A program made the position numbers and the translations under genes. Under the pieces are notes generated by a model. The model was given only the letters and a program-made list of their open reading frames with translations. It ran no database searches and was not told where the DNA came from. This document shows positions 16,245 to 26,318 of a stretch of DNA of 64,000 nucleotides, in pieces; the first letter of the stretch is position 1, and the number at the start of each line of letters is the position of its first letter. The stretch is from NCBI RefSeq assembly GCF_023373525.1, contig NZ_CP097218.1:992001-1056000 (forward strand), given 5' to 3'. This stretch comes from Brachybacterium kimchii (GTDB taxonomy: Bacteria; Actinomycetota; Actinomycetes; Actinomycetales; Dermabacteraceae).

Positions 16245-16850
16245 TCATACCGTGAAGGCGATGTCCCGGATCCGGTTCGCAGTCGTGGCCGTGTTGTTCC
16301 AGAACCCGTGGCGAGTGACCATCTGGTTGAACGAGTCGGTGACCTGGGTGGCCTTCGTGCCGTTGACGTACACGGTGATCGAGGCGCCGTCGAGGACGAC
16401 CTTGAGCCGGTCACCGGTCGTCGGGGTGATCCCGCTGCTGTTCCACAGGGCTGTGGTCGTGCTCCCGTCGACACGGTTCAGGCGGTAGAGCGCGCCGTCG
16501 ATCGAGCACAGGCGGAACGCGGACGTGTGGGAGGAGACGCGGAAGGCGGGGCCGAACTGGCCGGCCGCGAATGCGCCGAGGGTAACTTCGAAGGTGCCGT
16601 CCGCGGTGTGCGCATCAGCGGTCGCCACCGAGTGGGTGGTGCCGCTCGTGGTCCGGGTGTAAGCCTCCCCGCCGATGATGCCGGCCTCGGTCGACTGGGT
16701 GGACTGGACCTGCCACGCTCTACGGGGCTTCTCCGTCCATCCCAGGGTGGTCGTGTCCGCGCGTTCGAACGTGTCGGTGAACCCGAGGAGGCCGAGGTCG
16801 GGCAGCCCCGCCGCGGTGAACACTCCGGGGACGACGATCTGCAGAGTCAT
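16245..16850 (-). CDS. Minor tail protein with lectin-like fold (putative)
   Basis: A 201-aa protein. After MTLQIVVPGVFTAAGLPDLG comes a beta-rich region (FTDTFERADTTTLGWTEKPR, DGTFEVTLGAFAAGQFGPAF, GDRLKVVLDGASITVYVNGT) with the strand pattern of concanavalin-A-like domains used by phages for glycan binding. It lies between the esterase-bearing tail protein and the endolysin and shares the initiation sequence AGGAGGCACCCCATG with the endolysin gene. Confidence 0.6.
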   Translation of the reverse strand: MTLQIVVPGVFTAAGLPDLGLLGFTDTFERADTTTLGWTEKPRRAWQVQSTQSTEAGIIGGEAYTRTTSGTTHSVATADAHTADGTFEVTLGAFAAGQFGPAFRVSSHTSAFRLCSIDGALYRLNRVDGSTTTALWNSSGITPTTGDRLKVVLDGASITVYVNGTKATQVTDSFNQMVTRHGFWNNTATTANRIRDIAFTV

Positions 16851-16861
16851 GGGGTGCCTCC

Positions 16862-18361
16862 TCAGGCGGTGGTGACGACGGGTGTGGCCTCGCCGGTCTC
16901 GTTGATGGTGGTGACTCGCACCTCGACCGGGCCAGTGGCCGTGAGCGTGGCGGTCGTGCCGAGCGCGGGCGTGTGCGTGACGCCTGTGGCCGCCCAGGTG
17001 CCGCCCGGGGCGCGCCACTCGACCTGGTAGTCCGTGGCCCGGCACCAGGCCGCGTCCCAGGACACCGTGACCGTGTCGCCCGAGCGGTGCGCGCGGACGT
17101 GTTCGGGGCCGATTGGGCCGACGCCGGGCCGGTTGAAGCTCGCGCGCTGGAGAGCGTCGAAGAAGCCGCGTCCCATGACCTCGAGGGCGTGGGTGGACAG
17201 GTGGGTGGGGTCGCCCGGGTTGTGCATCCCTGGTGGGGTGGGGGCGAACGCCGTGAACATTCGGCGGGCGGGGGTCTGCTGGTGGGCCGCGTCGATCGTG
17301 ACGCCGCCCGCGCCGCCCTGCCGGTCCGGGGACATCTGGCCGACGACGAACGGCACGTCGGGGGCGTCGAGCTGCTCGCGCACCCAGTCGATCAGCCCGT
17401 CGAGCTTGGCCGCGTACTGGTCGGCGATGCCGGTGTCGCCCTCGCCCTGATGCCACAGGATGCCCGTCAGGCGCGCCCCGTCACCGGCAGCGGCCAGGGC
17501 GTCCTTGCACTGGCGGACTGCGTTGATCGCGAGGTTCGTGCCATCGTCCGGGGCGGTCCAGTCCCATGTGCCGCCCTGCGCGGGCGCCGAGGTGGAGAAG
17601 CCCGTGGCGCCCCACGCCGAGGGCACGATGAGGATCCGTCGGCCGGGCTGCTCCTGCCGGTAGCGGCGCGCGAACGGGATGCCCAACCCGGTGCCGGTCG
17701 CATTCGTGACCGGGCCCTGGTGGAGGAGGGGCTCTGTCGCGGACAGGATTCGGCCGGCCTCGGGCTTGTTCGCCGCCGGGTACTGGTCCACGCCCGGCCA
17801 CGGGTCACGCACTGCGGATGGCTGGCCCTGGCCCTTCATGTTCGACTGGCCGATCAGGAGGACCACGTCGTAGGGCTGCGTGGCTGTGGCGGCGTCGCCC
17901 GTGTAGGCGGTGCCGTCTGTGCGGACACCGAGGGCGACCTGGCCGGTCTCGTCGGTGACCGCCCACGCCCACCCTTCCACGCTCAGTGGCTGGATCTCCC
18001 CGGCGACGGTCGGGTTCACGACGCCCTCGGAGTCCGGGTGCAGGCGAAGCCAGGTGCGGGCCTGCGCGTCGACGGCCCGGGAGATCTTCCCGGCTTCGTC
18101 GGTCTCAGCGAGCATCCACTCACCATCGGTGGGCTCCACGGTGGGTACGTACTCGAGGGTGACCTCCGTGGCCTCGAGGCGGTCCTCGATGTCGTCGAGC
18201 GCGGTGGCCGTCTGCTCGTCTGTTTCGGTGCGGGCGAGCTTCTCCCGTGCGAGAGCCTGATCCGTGGCGACGGCGAGGGCCTTCATGTCCCGCGACTGGA
18301 TCTTCATATCGTCCCCGGCCTCGGGGTAGGGCAGCGACTCGCTGCCGGTGTACTTCACCAT
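16862..18361 (-). CDS. Tail fibre/spike with SGNH (sialate O-acetylesterase-like) domain
   Basis: A 499-aa protein. Residues about 20-65 are helical and probably trimerise (LEATEVTLEY). From about 165 a SASA-type SGNH hydrolase begins: VVLLIGQSNMKGQG supplies the nucleophile Ser in GQSN, and GILWHQGEGD and a later THLSTHAL region match the family's other blocks. About 410-499 is an Fn3-like domain (VSWDAAWCRATDYQVEW). It would remove acetyl groups from host surface glycan during adsorption. The start overlaps the upstream stop by ATGA. Confidence 0.75.
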   Translation of the reverse strand: MVKYTGSESLPYPEAGDDMKIQSRDMKALAVATDQALAREKLARTETDEQTATALDDIEDRLEATEVTLEYVPTVEPTDGEWMLAETDEAGKISRAVDAQARTWLRLHPDSEGVVNPTVAGEIQPLSVEGWAWAVTDETGQVALGVRTDGTAYTGDAATATQPYDVVLLIGQSNMKGQGQPSAVRDPWPGVDQYPAANKPEAGRILSATEPLLHQGPVTNATGTGLGIPFARRYRQEQPGRRILIVPSAWGATGFSTSAPAQGGTWDWTAPDDGTNLAINAVRQCKDALAAAGDGARLTGILWHQGEGDTGIADQYAAKLDGLIDWVREQLDAPDVPFVVGQMSPDRQGGAGGVTIDAAHQQTPARRMFTAFAPTPPGMHNPGDPTHLSTHALEVMGRGFFDALQRASFNRPGVGPIGPEHVRAHRSGDTVTVSWDAAWCRATDYQVEWRAPGGTWAATGVTHTPALGTTATLTATGPVEVRVTTINETGEATPVVTTA

Positions 18362-20664
18362 CAGGCACCTCCTTCAAGGGGCTTGCGTTCCATGTCGATG
18401 TAGCGGGCGCCCGCCCAGGCGGACTCGAGCGCCGAGTAGTGGCGGCCCTGGTAGGCGGCTTCGAACGCCTCATAGGTCGCGTACGTCGTCATCGTTCGCA
18501 CGACCCGCACCGTGAGGGAGAGGGTTGAGCCGTCGCTCCCGTGGGATTCGGACTTGCCGATCACGAGGACCTCCACGGAGAACCCGAGGAAGGTGGTGGA
18601 GTCGACGAGGATGACGTCGCCGAGCTGGATCCTGGGGTCGTAGGCGATCTCGAGATCCGTCAGGGTGATCAGCGGGGTCGCGAGTCGCTCCGAGAGCCAG
18701 TCCGCGACGCGTTGCGCGTCGTCCTCGCGGCCCCAGTAGTCGAGCTCGTGCGTCAGGTCCGGCGCCCATGTCGGGCCGGTCGTCGTCCCGTCCTTCGATG
18801 CGTCCGCGAGGGTCACGAGCCCGTACCCGCGGATGAGGGGGAGGGTGACGCCCCGGCGGCGCTTGTACAGCGTCTCCTCGTCGTCCGGGGTGGAGAGTTC
18901 CATGGTCCTGGTGTCCGCCGTGGAGATGGAGAACTTCAGGGTGCGCAGGCCGAGCCGTTCGATCTTCGGGGTGAGCTGGCGTCCCCACGTGTTCACGCCG
19001 AGGCTGTTGTCGACGCTGGCGCCGTAGAAGCTGCCGTACCCGTGGTTGAAGTCGTCGACGTGACCGTTGACGTCGGCCAGGGTGGTGTCCGGCCAGATCC
19101 ATTCCTGGTCGTCGTCGGGCTTGATGAACTCCTCGTAGACGACGCCGTTCGGATCGAGCTGAGCTGCTGAGGATGGCTGATACAGCAGCACCCGCTCCTG
19201 CCGCATGTAGTTGTAGGCGACGGCCTGGTAGTTCACGTGCACGGTGCGGCGGGTGGCTTGGAGGGACTCCTCCCAGCCGAGGGAGAAGATGTCCTGCGCG
19301 GTCGTGACCGTGTGCGAGGCGCGCTGCGCGTAGAGCACATCGGATGCGGCGACCTGCATGGTGCCCGTCTCGTCCAGCCACATCGGTGTGAGCGTCGCTT
19401 CGGAGGCTTCGTCGAGAACCTCCGAGGCGGACACGTTCTCGAGCGTGCGCTGGATCTGCTGAAGACGGACCAGATCGCTGCGGCCCCAATGCCGGACCTT
19501 CGATCCCACGGAGTGGGAGGAGAAGCCGCGCCACTGGGTGAGCGTCAGGTTCCCGACTCGTGCGGCCACGAGGCTGCCCGTGAACGTGACGAGCGACAGG
19601 GTCGTCCCGGTGTTGAACGTCGTCCCGAGGGTGATCGTGGACTCCGCGGCCCCGTTGCGGGTGCCCGAAGGAGTGTTGACTGTGGGGGCTGTGTACCGGA
19701 TGGTCTGCCCGCCGGCGGGGATGAACAGCTCGATCCACTGGGAGCCGTCAGCCGCGTCGACCTGCAGGTTGACCGTGGTCTCAGCGATCAGCATCCCCCC
19801 ATTGGGCACAGTGCCGCCGGAGGAGGCCTGAATCCACAGGGACGTCGCCCCGGACGGGTTGTGCGTCAGGTAGAAGCGCAGAGCCCGGTCGTCCGAGAAC
19901 CTCAGGTAGGCGACGGCCTGCACTCCGGTCCAGCGGAGCCACACGCGGACCCCATCGCCTGTCGAGTAGGCAGCGTGCTCGCGAGGTTCGTACGAGATGG
20001 ACCCGGCGGCCTGGTATGTGAACCCGTCGCCATACTGGAGGTCGAGATCGTCGGTGGAACGGCCGATCGTCCCCAGGTCTGGGTAGAACGAGCCTTGCAT
20101 GTCGACGGACACGACCGTGAGGCCCTGTGCCCCCGAAGGCGTGGACACGCCCCAGCCGCCCGCCCGCAGGCACTTGTACATCGCGTACCAGGGGCGCACG
20201 TAGACGGGCACGTACTCGCGGTAGACGCCGTTGGACTGCATCATCCCGGGCATCTGATAGGCGACGGGCTCGATCGTGATGACCCGGTCAAGCTGGTCGG
20301 AGTCGTCCACGATGCTCGAGCTCAGGGTGTCCACGTCACCGGTGGTCTTGTCGATCCTCCCAGTGAAGACCTTCCAGGTCGTGCCGGTGTCCCCGACCCA
20401 GACATCCACGCGATCGCCCGGGGAGGGCGGCCATCCGTTGCGGCGGGACCAAGGCGACGCCGGCACATCCACGACTGCCGCCTGCGGGGACCACTTGATC
20501 GTGCCCGTGCGGGGCTTAATGCCGGAGACCCCGCCGATCGCGTCTGGCATGTCCGAGGAGAGCTCGGCGTCGAACGAGAGGGACTCCGCTTCCCGTGCGA
20601 TCCCGTTGACCTCTACTCGGCGGCGCCACTGGGGGACACCAGCTGCGAGGGAGCCCTCCTGCAT
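18361..20664 (-). CDS. Minor tail protein (tail-associated, baseplate-type)
   Basis: A 767-aa protein directly after the distal-tail-like gene, in the usual place of the large actinophage minor tail protein. The N-terminus (WRRRVEVNGIAREAESLSFD, then TIKWSPQ and GDRVDVWVGDTGTTWKVFTG) resembles baseplate hub proteins. A carbohydrate-binding-like region is visible near the middle (YSTGDGVRVWLRWTGVQAVA), and the C-terminal third resembles Siphovirus ReqiPepy6 Gp37-like hubs. No protease or peptidase motif found. Confidence 0.7.
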   Translation of the reverse strand: MQEGSLAAGVPQWRRRVEVNGIAREAESLSFDAELSSDMPDAIGGVSGIKPRTGTIKWSPQAAVVDVPASPWSRRNGWPPSPGDRVDVWVGDTGTTWKVFTGRIDKTTGDVDTLSSSIVDDSDQLDRVITIEPVAYQMPGMMQSNGVYREYVPVYVRPWYAMYKCLRAGGWGVSTPSGAQGLTVVSVDMQGSFYPDLGTIGRSTDDLDLQYGDGFTYQAAGSISYEPREHAAYSTGDGVRVWLRWTGVQAVAYLRFSDDRALRFYLTHNPSGATSLWIQASSGGTVPNGGMLIAETTVNLQVDAADGSQWIELFIPAGGQTIRYTAPTVNTPSGTRNGAAESTITLGTTFNTGTTLSLVTFTGSLVAARVGNLTLTQWRGFSSHSVGSKVRHWGRSDLVRLQQIQRTLENVSASEVLDEASEATLTPMWLDETGTMQVAASDVLYAQRASHTVTTAQDIFSLGWEESLQATRRTVHVNYQAVAYNYMRQERVLLYQPSSAAQLDPNGVVYEEFIKPDDDQEWIWPDTTLADVNGHVDDFNHGYGSFYGASVDNSLGVNTWGRQLTPKIERLGLRTLKFSISTADTRTMELSTPDDEETLYKRRRGVTLPLIRGYGLVTLADASKDGTTTGPTWAPDLTHELDYWGREDDAQRVADWLSERLATPLITLTDLEIAYDPRIQLGDVILVDSTTFLGFSVEVLVIGKSESHGSDGSTLSLTVRVVRTMTTYATYEAFEAAYQGRHYSALESAWAGARYIDMERKPLEGGA

Positions 20665-21476
20665 CAGGACACCTCCATCACGGTGAAGCTCACGGCGTTG
20701 ACCGGCCCGTGCTGGTCGATGGTCTTCAGCGCTGATTCCAGGCCGTCGACGATCGCAGTACGGCACCCGTGCCCAGTCGTGTACGGGGTAGCGACAGGAG
20801 TCCACGACAGCTGGGGTCGAGCGAGACGCTTGACAGTGGAACGCACTCCCACGTCGACCGTTGCCGCTCCAGCCGGAGGAGTCAGAGTCATCGACGTACG
20901 GTGCAAGCCCTTGACGGTGCTTGAGGCGCGTCGGTCTCCTGTTCCGATGCGGTTGCCGTCGAGGTCGCTGTAGATCGTGATCAGCTCGGGTGCGCTCACT
21001 CCGTCGCCGATGACATCGAGCGACCAGGTGAACGGCCGGCCCGGCAGCACCGGGATGCCCTTGAACAGCCAATCGGAGCCGGTCTCGAGATCCACCAGCA
21101 GGGACCTGGGCGTCCATGTGCCGTCTGGCGTCTGCAGAGGCCCCCCGTCGAGCGTGTACGCCGGGGTCGCGCGCTCCAGGAGTGCTGCCTCGTTCGGCGT
21201 CAGGAGGTTCCCCACCTGCGCCTGCACGGGCAGCCAGTGCCACGGGCCCGGCCCCCAGGCGCCCTGTGCGAACGCGTCGAGATGCAGCAGGTCCTCAGGG
21301 TGCCCGACGGGGATGCTCACGCTCCAGGTGCGCGCCGATCCAGGCAGATGCTGCGCCCGGCGACGCCCTTCGAGGGTCGTCTGCACCGAGTAACGGTCCT
21401 CACGCGACACGTCTTCGGTGTCGGTGTAGGGGATCTCCATGAGGCGCCCGGCGGGCCCGATCAGCGGACACAGCAT
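20664..21476 (-). CDS. Distal tail-like minor tail protein
   Basis: A 270-aa protein placed directly after the tape measure gene, where Dit-type proteins occur. Sequence such as RTWSVSIPVGHPEDLLHLDA and GPGPWHWLPVQAQVGNLLTP is reminiscent of actinophage Dit proteins; the second half looks like a beta-sandwich. Seven bases separate it from the tape measure stop, and its own stop overlaps the next start by ATGA. Confidence 0.7.
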   Translation of the reverse strand: MLCPLIGPAGRLMEIPYTDTEDVSREDRYSVQTTLEGRRRAQHLPGSARTWSVSIPVGHPEDLLHLDAFAQGAWGPGPWHWLPVQAQVGNLLTPNEAALLERATPAYTLDGGPLQTPDGTWTPRSLLVDLETGSDWLFKGIPVLPGRPFTWSLDVIGDGVSAPELITIYSDLDGNRIGTGDRRASSTVKGLHRTSMTLTPPAGAATVDVGVRSTVKRLARPQLSWTPVATPYTTGHGCRTAIVDGLESALKTIDQHGPVNAVSFTVMEVS

Positions 21477-21483
21477 GCTGTGC

Positions 21484-24400
21484 TCACGCCCTTTCTGTGA
21501 CGAGCGAGCGACGGTTCGATCGGGCCGAGTCGACCATCACGCCGTAGAACTCGCGGCCGTTGAGATTCACGACCGGCTGCCACCGACCGAGCGCTGCAAC
21601 CAGGGCATCCTCGATGCCGCCCGGGGTCGCATCGGCTGGCCCGACGCTCCCCGTGGCGGTCGACACGTCTGGCAGCCGGGTCATGGTCGTCATCGACGCC
21701 TGAGCTGCGCCGACCATCTGATCCAGGCCCTGCACGAATCCGGCCCCGGTGTACTGGCCGAGACTGGTCATCACACGGGACGGCGAGTGGATCTTCAGGT
21801 TCTTCTTGACCGTGGTGACGACGGACTTCGCGAGGACTGACGCGGCCGAGTTCACGGCCTTCAGCTGGGACTTCAGCCCGTTCGCCAGGCCCTGGGCGGC
21901 CTGCACTCCAGCGCCGTACATCTGGTTGGCGACCGAGGCGCCGGCTTTGTCGGAATTCCCCTGCAGCTTCTTGTACGCGGACGAGATCGACTTCAGCTGC
22001 TTGTCCGAGGCCTTCAGAAGGCTGGCGGACATCTGCGCACCATCGACTGCGCCAAGCTGGGCGATCTGGTCGATGACGCCCTTGTCGAGTCCACGCTTGC
22101 CGAGGCGACGAAGTCGTGAGGCGAGCGCTCCGACGGATGCGGCCGCGTCCTTGAAGCCCTTGGTGATGGTCTCGGGCGACATCTTCAGCGAGTCGGAGGT
22201 GAGACTGAACGTCCCGCTGAGCTTGTCCGACAGGGATCCCGCGTAGTTGTCGCGCAGCTTCACGGCGTCGGCGAGCTTCTCATTGGCCGACTTCAGGCGA
22301 GCCGTCAGACTCTCCCTCTGCTTCGCGAGATCCTCCAGGGACGCGGTCGTGGTCGCGGCGTACTTCGTCCAGAACGCCTTCGCCTGCACCTCGGCGGTGC
22401 CGGTGACGTCGGCCTTGCGGATCTTCGCCATCTGGTCCTGCACGGCCCGGATCCGCTTCTCGACCGTGGACAGACCGGCCTGGGCGCTCTTCGCGCTCGA
22501 GGTCGACACGGTGCTCGTGCGGGTTTTGACCTTGCCGGTCTTGGTCTTGCCGACGACGGAGACGACCTTCCGGGTCGCCTTCGCGGCCTTGCGGAGATCC
22601 TGCTGCTGCCGGCGCAGCGACGTCAGCTGATCGGAGAGGCCGCTCAGCACGTTCGCCTTGGACACCTTGCCGCGCTTGGAGAACTCGGCGGTGATGCCCT
22701 TCGCGAGCTGCCCGACGGTGGACTTCACCTTCGACTCGTTGTCCTGCAGGCCCTGGATCAGACCGGCGACCGAGTAGGAGCCGATCTTCGCGAACTCCTT
22801 CGACGGGGAGTGGATGCCGAGTGCGGACTTCGCGGAGTTCAGGGCGCCGGAGGCGAGACCCTTGAGCTTGCCGTACAGCGCCCCGGCTGCGCCGCCGACG
22901 CCGTTGATGATGCCCTGCACGATGTTTCGGCCCACCGAGGTGAATCGTCCGACGAAGCCGGTGACGGCGGCGAGAGCCCGGTTGCCCATGTCGCGGAACT
23001 TGTTCACGACCTGGGCGGCCTTGCCGGAGACCGCGGAGATGATCGCGGAGAGGATCGACGTGAACGCCGACTTGATCGCGTTCAGCCCGGAGGAGACGGC
23101 GGAGCGGGCCGCAGCGATCTTGCTCGAGAAGAACGAGACCACGCTGGCGAGCTTCGAGGACACGACCGACGCGACCGCGGCGAGCACAGACGAGAACGCG
23201 GATCGGACGGCGGCGAGTCCCGACGAGACGGCGGAGCGGGCGGCGGAGATCTTGCTGGTGAAGAACCCGACCACGCGAGAGAGCACCGACGACACCACCG
23301 ACGACACGGCGGACAGTGCCGTCGAGAAGGCAGAGCGCACGGCGTTCAGTCCCGACGAAACCGCGGACCTGGCCGCCGCGATCTTGCTCGAGAAGAATCC
23401 GACGATGCGGCCCAGGACGCTCGAAACGACCGACGCGGCGGCGGACAGTGCCGTCGAGAACGCGGCGCGCACGGTGGCCATACCGGAGGACACGGCCGCG
23501 ACTGCCCGCGCGCCGAGGGACACGAAGAACGCGACAACCCGGCCGACCCAGCCGGAGATCCACGAGCCGACCGCCCCGAGGATCGAGGACACGAACCCGA
23601 GAACCCCGCTCAGGGCACCGGAGACGGTCGAGGAGACCGCGGCCCACGCGCCGGCCCAGTTCCCCTGCAGCAGCGCGAGGAACCCCTGCAGGATTCCGGT
23701 GATGAAGGCCAGGGCGCCGGAGATCACGGTCCCGATCAGGGAGAACGCGACCGATGCGGCGTTCCCCAGGAACGTGAACGCGGGCGCGAGGACGCTCATC
23801 AGGAAGGACACGAGCGGCGTCAGCAGCGTGTAGATCTGGGTCGCGATCTGCGCGACGACGGTCATCAGCGGCGTCAGGGCGTCGCCGATCTGCTGCAGCA
23901 TGGCGAGGAAGGATCCTGCGATCTGCTGCAGGACCGGGACGAGAGTGCCGGTCACGAAGTCGATGACGGGCTGCAGGAACCCCATGATGGCCTGGCCGAG
24001 CCCGGCGATCGCGGTCCGGAACTGCTCGCTGGTGTTCCACGCGTACACGAACGCGGCGACGAGCGCGCCGACGATCGCGACCGCCGCGGCGATCGCAGCA
24101 ACCACGATCCCGACGACCGGGGCGACGGCCGCGATCGCGGACCCGACGGCAGTGGCCGTTATGCCGAGGCCGGCGAGACCGGAGACGATGCCGATGACCG
24201 CGCTGATGATCGGGGCGAGGGCCGTGAACAGCGACACGGCGCCGGCGACCAGCCCACCGATCGCTACGGCAGCTGCCGCGAGGCCGGCGGCGAGCCCCGG
24301 GTTCTGCTGCACCCACGAGGCGATCGCCGTGACGGTCTGCTGGATGAACGGTGCGACGGCGGAGATCGCCGAGACGAGGACACCACCGAGGACTTCCGCC

Positions 24401-26298
24401 ACCGACGAGAGGGCAGGCATCAGCGCAGCCACCACGGGCGCGAGCGCCTGGATGGCGGTGCCCAGCACGGGGCCGATCACGGACGCCAGGGTCCCGGCGA
24501 ACGTGGCGACAGAGCCGATCGCGGAGGCGAGGGCGGGCAGCGCGGGAGCGAGAGCCTGCACCCCGGACAGCACGCCCTGGAAGAACGTGACGAGGCCGCC
24601 CTGGAACGCGGGGTTCTGGAACGCGGCCGAGATCGCGGTGAGGGCGACAGAGCCTATCTGCCCGGCGAGCGTCATGATCTGCGCGAGTGTCGGCGCAAGG
24701 GACACGAACGCGTCGCCGAGCGCGGACACGCCGGGGCCGAGGGCGGCCATCGCGTCGTGAGCGCCCTGGAACACGGTCGTGAGGGCGCCCTGGAACGCCG
24801 GGCCATTGACGGCGGCGTTCACGTTCGCGAGGCCGTCGGCGAGCGCGCCGAGGGACGCCCCGCCGGCGTTTGCGGCAGCAGTCGCGAATCCAGCGAGGAT
24901 CCCACCGGTGTTGGCGAGGATGGAGCCGAGGTCCTGGAGGGCGGCGATACCGCCGTCGATCCACTGGAACAGCTGGCCGTTGTCGGTGTTCGTCTGCACC
25001 CAGGCGGAGAAGCGCTCGCTGATCTGGTTGAACCAGCCTGCGAGCTGCGGCAGGTATGCGGAGCCCGCATTGGCGAGGTTGAGGAGCCCGTCGGTGAACC
25101 AGGCGATGCCCTCGGCTGCGATGTCGATGGAATCGCGGACGTTCGCGAGGATCCCGTTGATGAAGCCGAGGTTCGTCGGAGTGTTCAGCGCGCTCGCCAT
25201 CGAGGAGAAGAACCAGCCGAGCTGGGTGCCGACCTCGCCGAGGCGGGCCGACAGCATCGGCAGGGCGTTGTTCGCGAGGTCGCGGATGGGCCCTGCTGCC
25301 TTCCCCCAGAAGTTCCCGGAGATCTTGTCCTGGATCGCCCCGAACTTCGGGCCGAGGTCGCCAAGGTACTTCCCGGCGTCCTTGAGGGCGGCGACCATCA
25401 CGCCGACACCGACACCGAACCCGGCGAACAGGCCGGGCAGGGCGAGCGCGGCAGGCGCGATGGACGCGAGGCCAGCGCCGATGCCGAGGAGGTTCGACGT
25501 GCCAGCGAGCGCACCGGCCGAGAGGGTTCCGATCGCGGTGGTGACGGCGGCGAGCGCAGGAAGGGAGCGGTCGAGGTTCGTGATCACGCCGCGGATCGAC
25601 GAGCCGAAGCTCTTCAGGACGCGCGCGCCCGAGAGAGCGGCGAGCGCGGTGCCGACTTTCGCGAGGGAGGCCTTGGTGACGGTGAGATTGATCGGGAGCG
25701 AGCGTGGGCGGGTGAAGGCGGCGAGCTTCGCCGAGGCCATGCCGTGGTCGAGGTCGACGTTGGCTTCGATCTCGCCCTTCTGGTCGTTGATGTCATCGAC
25801 CATGTGCTTGAGCTCGGCGCGCCAGGCGGCAGCCTTCTCAGGCTCGACGGGAATGGTGGCCTTGAGGGAGCGCTCGACCTGCTCGAGCTTGGCCTTGAGC
25901 TCGGTGCGGAGGTGCTCGCCGTCGACGGTCGCGGGGATCGCGGCCTCGGCGGCATCGGCGGCGCGCTGCGCCTGGGCCTTGAGGCGGGAGACGAACTTCC
26001 GGTCGAGGTCGCCGAGGGTCGCGGGGATCTCGACCGGGCTGCGCGAGGTTGCCTTCTCAGCAGTCTCGCGGGCGCGCTCGGCGGATTCGCGGATGGTGCG
26101 GGGGTCGATGGTGGCGGGGATCTCGGCGCGGATGTCCTTGAGGCGCCGCTTGATGTCGGCGACGGCGGCGCGGCCGAGGTTGACTTCGGCGGGGATCTGG
26201 ACCTTGAGCTGCCGCTCGACGCGAGCGAGGGACTTCTTGAGGTCCTCGCGGAACCCCCGGGAGTCGGGCCAGACCTTGATGCCGATCTGCTCTGCCAC
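21484..26298 (-). CDS. Tail tape measure protein
   Basis: A 1604-aa protein setting tail length and ejected with DNA. It starts at a GTG (MAEQIGIKVWPDSRGFREDL). Residues about 1-200 are charged and coiled-coil-like. A long Ala/Gly/Val-rich hydrophobic middle follows (about 220-900). Then come four tandem 44-residue repeats (about 920-1095) and a C-terminal charged region (LRRQQQDLRKAAKATRKVVS and on). From the usual relation of about 0.15 nm per residue, a tail near 240 nm is expected; that value is inference. Confidence 0.93.
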   Translation of the reverse strand: MAEQIGIKVWPDSRGFREDLKKSLARVERQLKVQIPAEVNLGRAAVADIKRRLKDIRAEIPATIDPRTIRESAERARETAEKATSRSPVEIPATLGDLDRKFVSRLKAQAQRAADAAEAAIPATVDGEHLRTELKAKLEQVERSLKATIPVEPEKAAAWRAELKHMVDDINDQKGEIEANVDLDHGMASAKLAAFTRPRSLPINLTVTKASLAKVGTALAALSGARVLKSFGSSIRGVITNLDRSLPALAAVTTAIGTLSAGALAGTSNLLGIGAGLASIAPAALALPGLFAGFGVGVGVMVAALKDAGKYLGDLGPKFGAIQDKISGNFWGKAAGPIRDLANNALPMLSARLGEVGTQLGWFFSSMASALNTPTNLGFINGILANVRDSIDIAAEGIAWFTDGLLNLANAGSAYLPQLAGWFNQISERFSAWVQTNTDNGQLFQWIDGGIAALQDLGSILANTGGILAGFATAAANAGGASLGALADGLANVNAAVNGPAFQGALTTVFQGAHDAMAALGPGVSALGDAFVSLAPTLAQIMTLAGQIGSVALTAISAAFQNPAFQGGLVTFFQGVLSGVQALAPALPALASAIGSVATFAGTLASVIGPVLGTAIQALAPVVAALMPALSSVAEVLGGVLVSAISAVAPFIQQTVTAIASWVQQNPGLAAGLAAAAVAIGGLVAGAVSLFTALAPIISAVIGIVSGLAGLGITATAVGSAIAAVAPVVGIVVAAIAAAVAIVGALVAAFVYAWNTSEQFRTAIAGLGQAIMGFLQPVIDFVTGTLVPVLQQIAGSFLAMLQQIGDALTPLMTVVAQIATQIYTLLTPLVSFLMSVLAPAFTFLGNAASVAFSLIGTVISGALAFITGILQGFLALLQGNWAGAWAAVSSTVSGALSGVLGFVSSILGAVGSWISGWVGRVVAFFVSLGARAVAAVSSGMATVRAAFSTALSAAASVVSSVLGRIVGFFSSKIAAARSAVSSGLNAVRSAFSTALSAVSSVVSSVLSRVVGFFTSKISAARSAVSSGLAAVRSAFSSVLAAVASVVSSKLASVVSFFSSKIAAARSAVSSGLNAIKSAFTSILSAIISAVSGKAAQVVNKFRDMGNRALAAVTGFVGRFTSVGRNIVQGIINGVGGAAGALYGKLKGLASGALNSAKSALGIHSPSKEFAKIGSYSVAGLIQGLQDNESKVKSTVGQLAKGITAEFSKRGKVSKANVLSGLSDQLTSLRRQQQDLRKAAKATRKVVSVVGKTKTGKVKTRTSTVSTSSAKSAQAGLSTVEKRIRAVQDQMAKIRKADVTGTAEVQAKAFWTKYAATTTASLEDLAKQRESLTARLKSANEKLADAVKLRDNYAGSLSDKLSGTFSLTSDSLKMSPETITKGFKDAAASVGALASRLRRLGKRGLDKGVIDQIAQLGAVDGAQMSASLLKASDKQLKSISSAYKKLQGNSDKAGASVANQMYGAGVQAAQGLANGLKSQLKAVNSAASVLAKSVVTTVKKNLKIHSPSRVMTSLGQYTGAGFVQGLDQMVGAAQASMTTMTRLPDVSTATGSVGPADATPGGIEDALVAALGRWQPVVNLNGREFYGVMVDSARSNRRSLVTERA
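23014..23541 (-). repeat. Four tandem 132-bp repeats in the tape measure gene
   Basis: Four consecutive 44-residue units share the pattern (R/S)(V/I)V(G/A/S)FF(S/T)SKI, AARSAVSSGL, (N/A)A(V/I)(R/K)SAF and S(S/A)VVSS. The first unit is the most diverged. Copy number changes here would change tail length. Confidence 0.8.
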
Positions 26299-26318
26299 GT
26301 CGGCCTCCTCCCAGGGGT

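Noticed and set aside
23000..23550. Tape measure repeats considered as an inserted element
   Set aside because: They are in frame, keep the same amphipathic pattern and belong to the protein; no flanking duplications or transposase.
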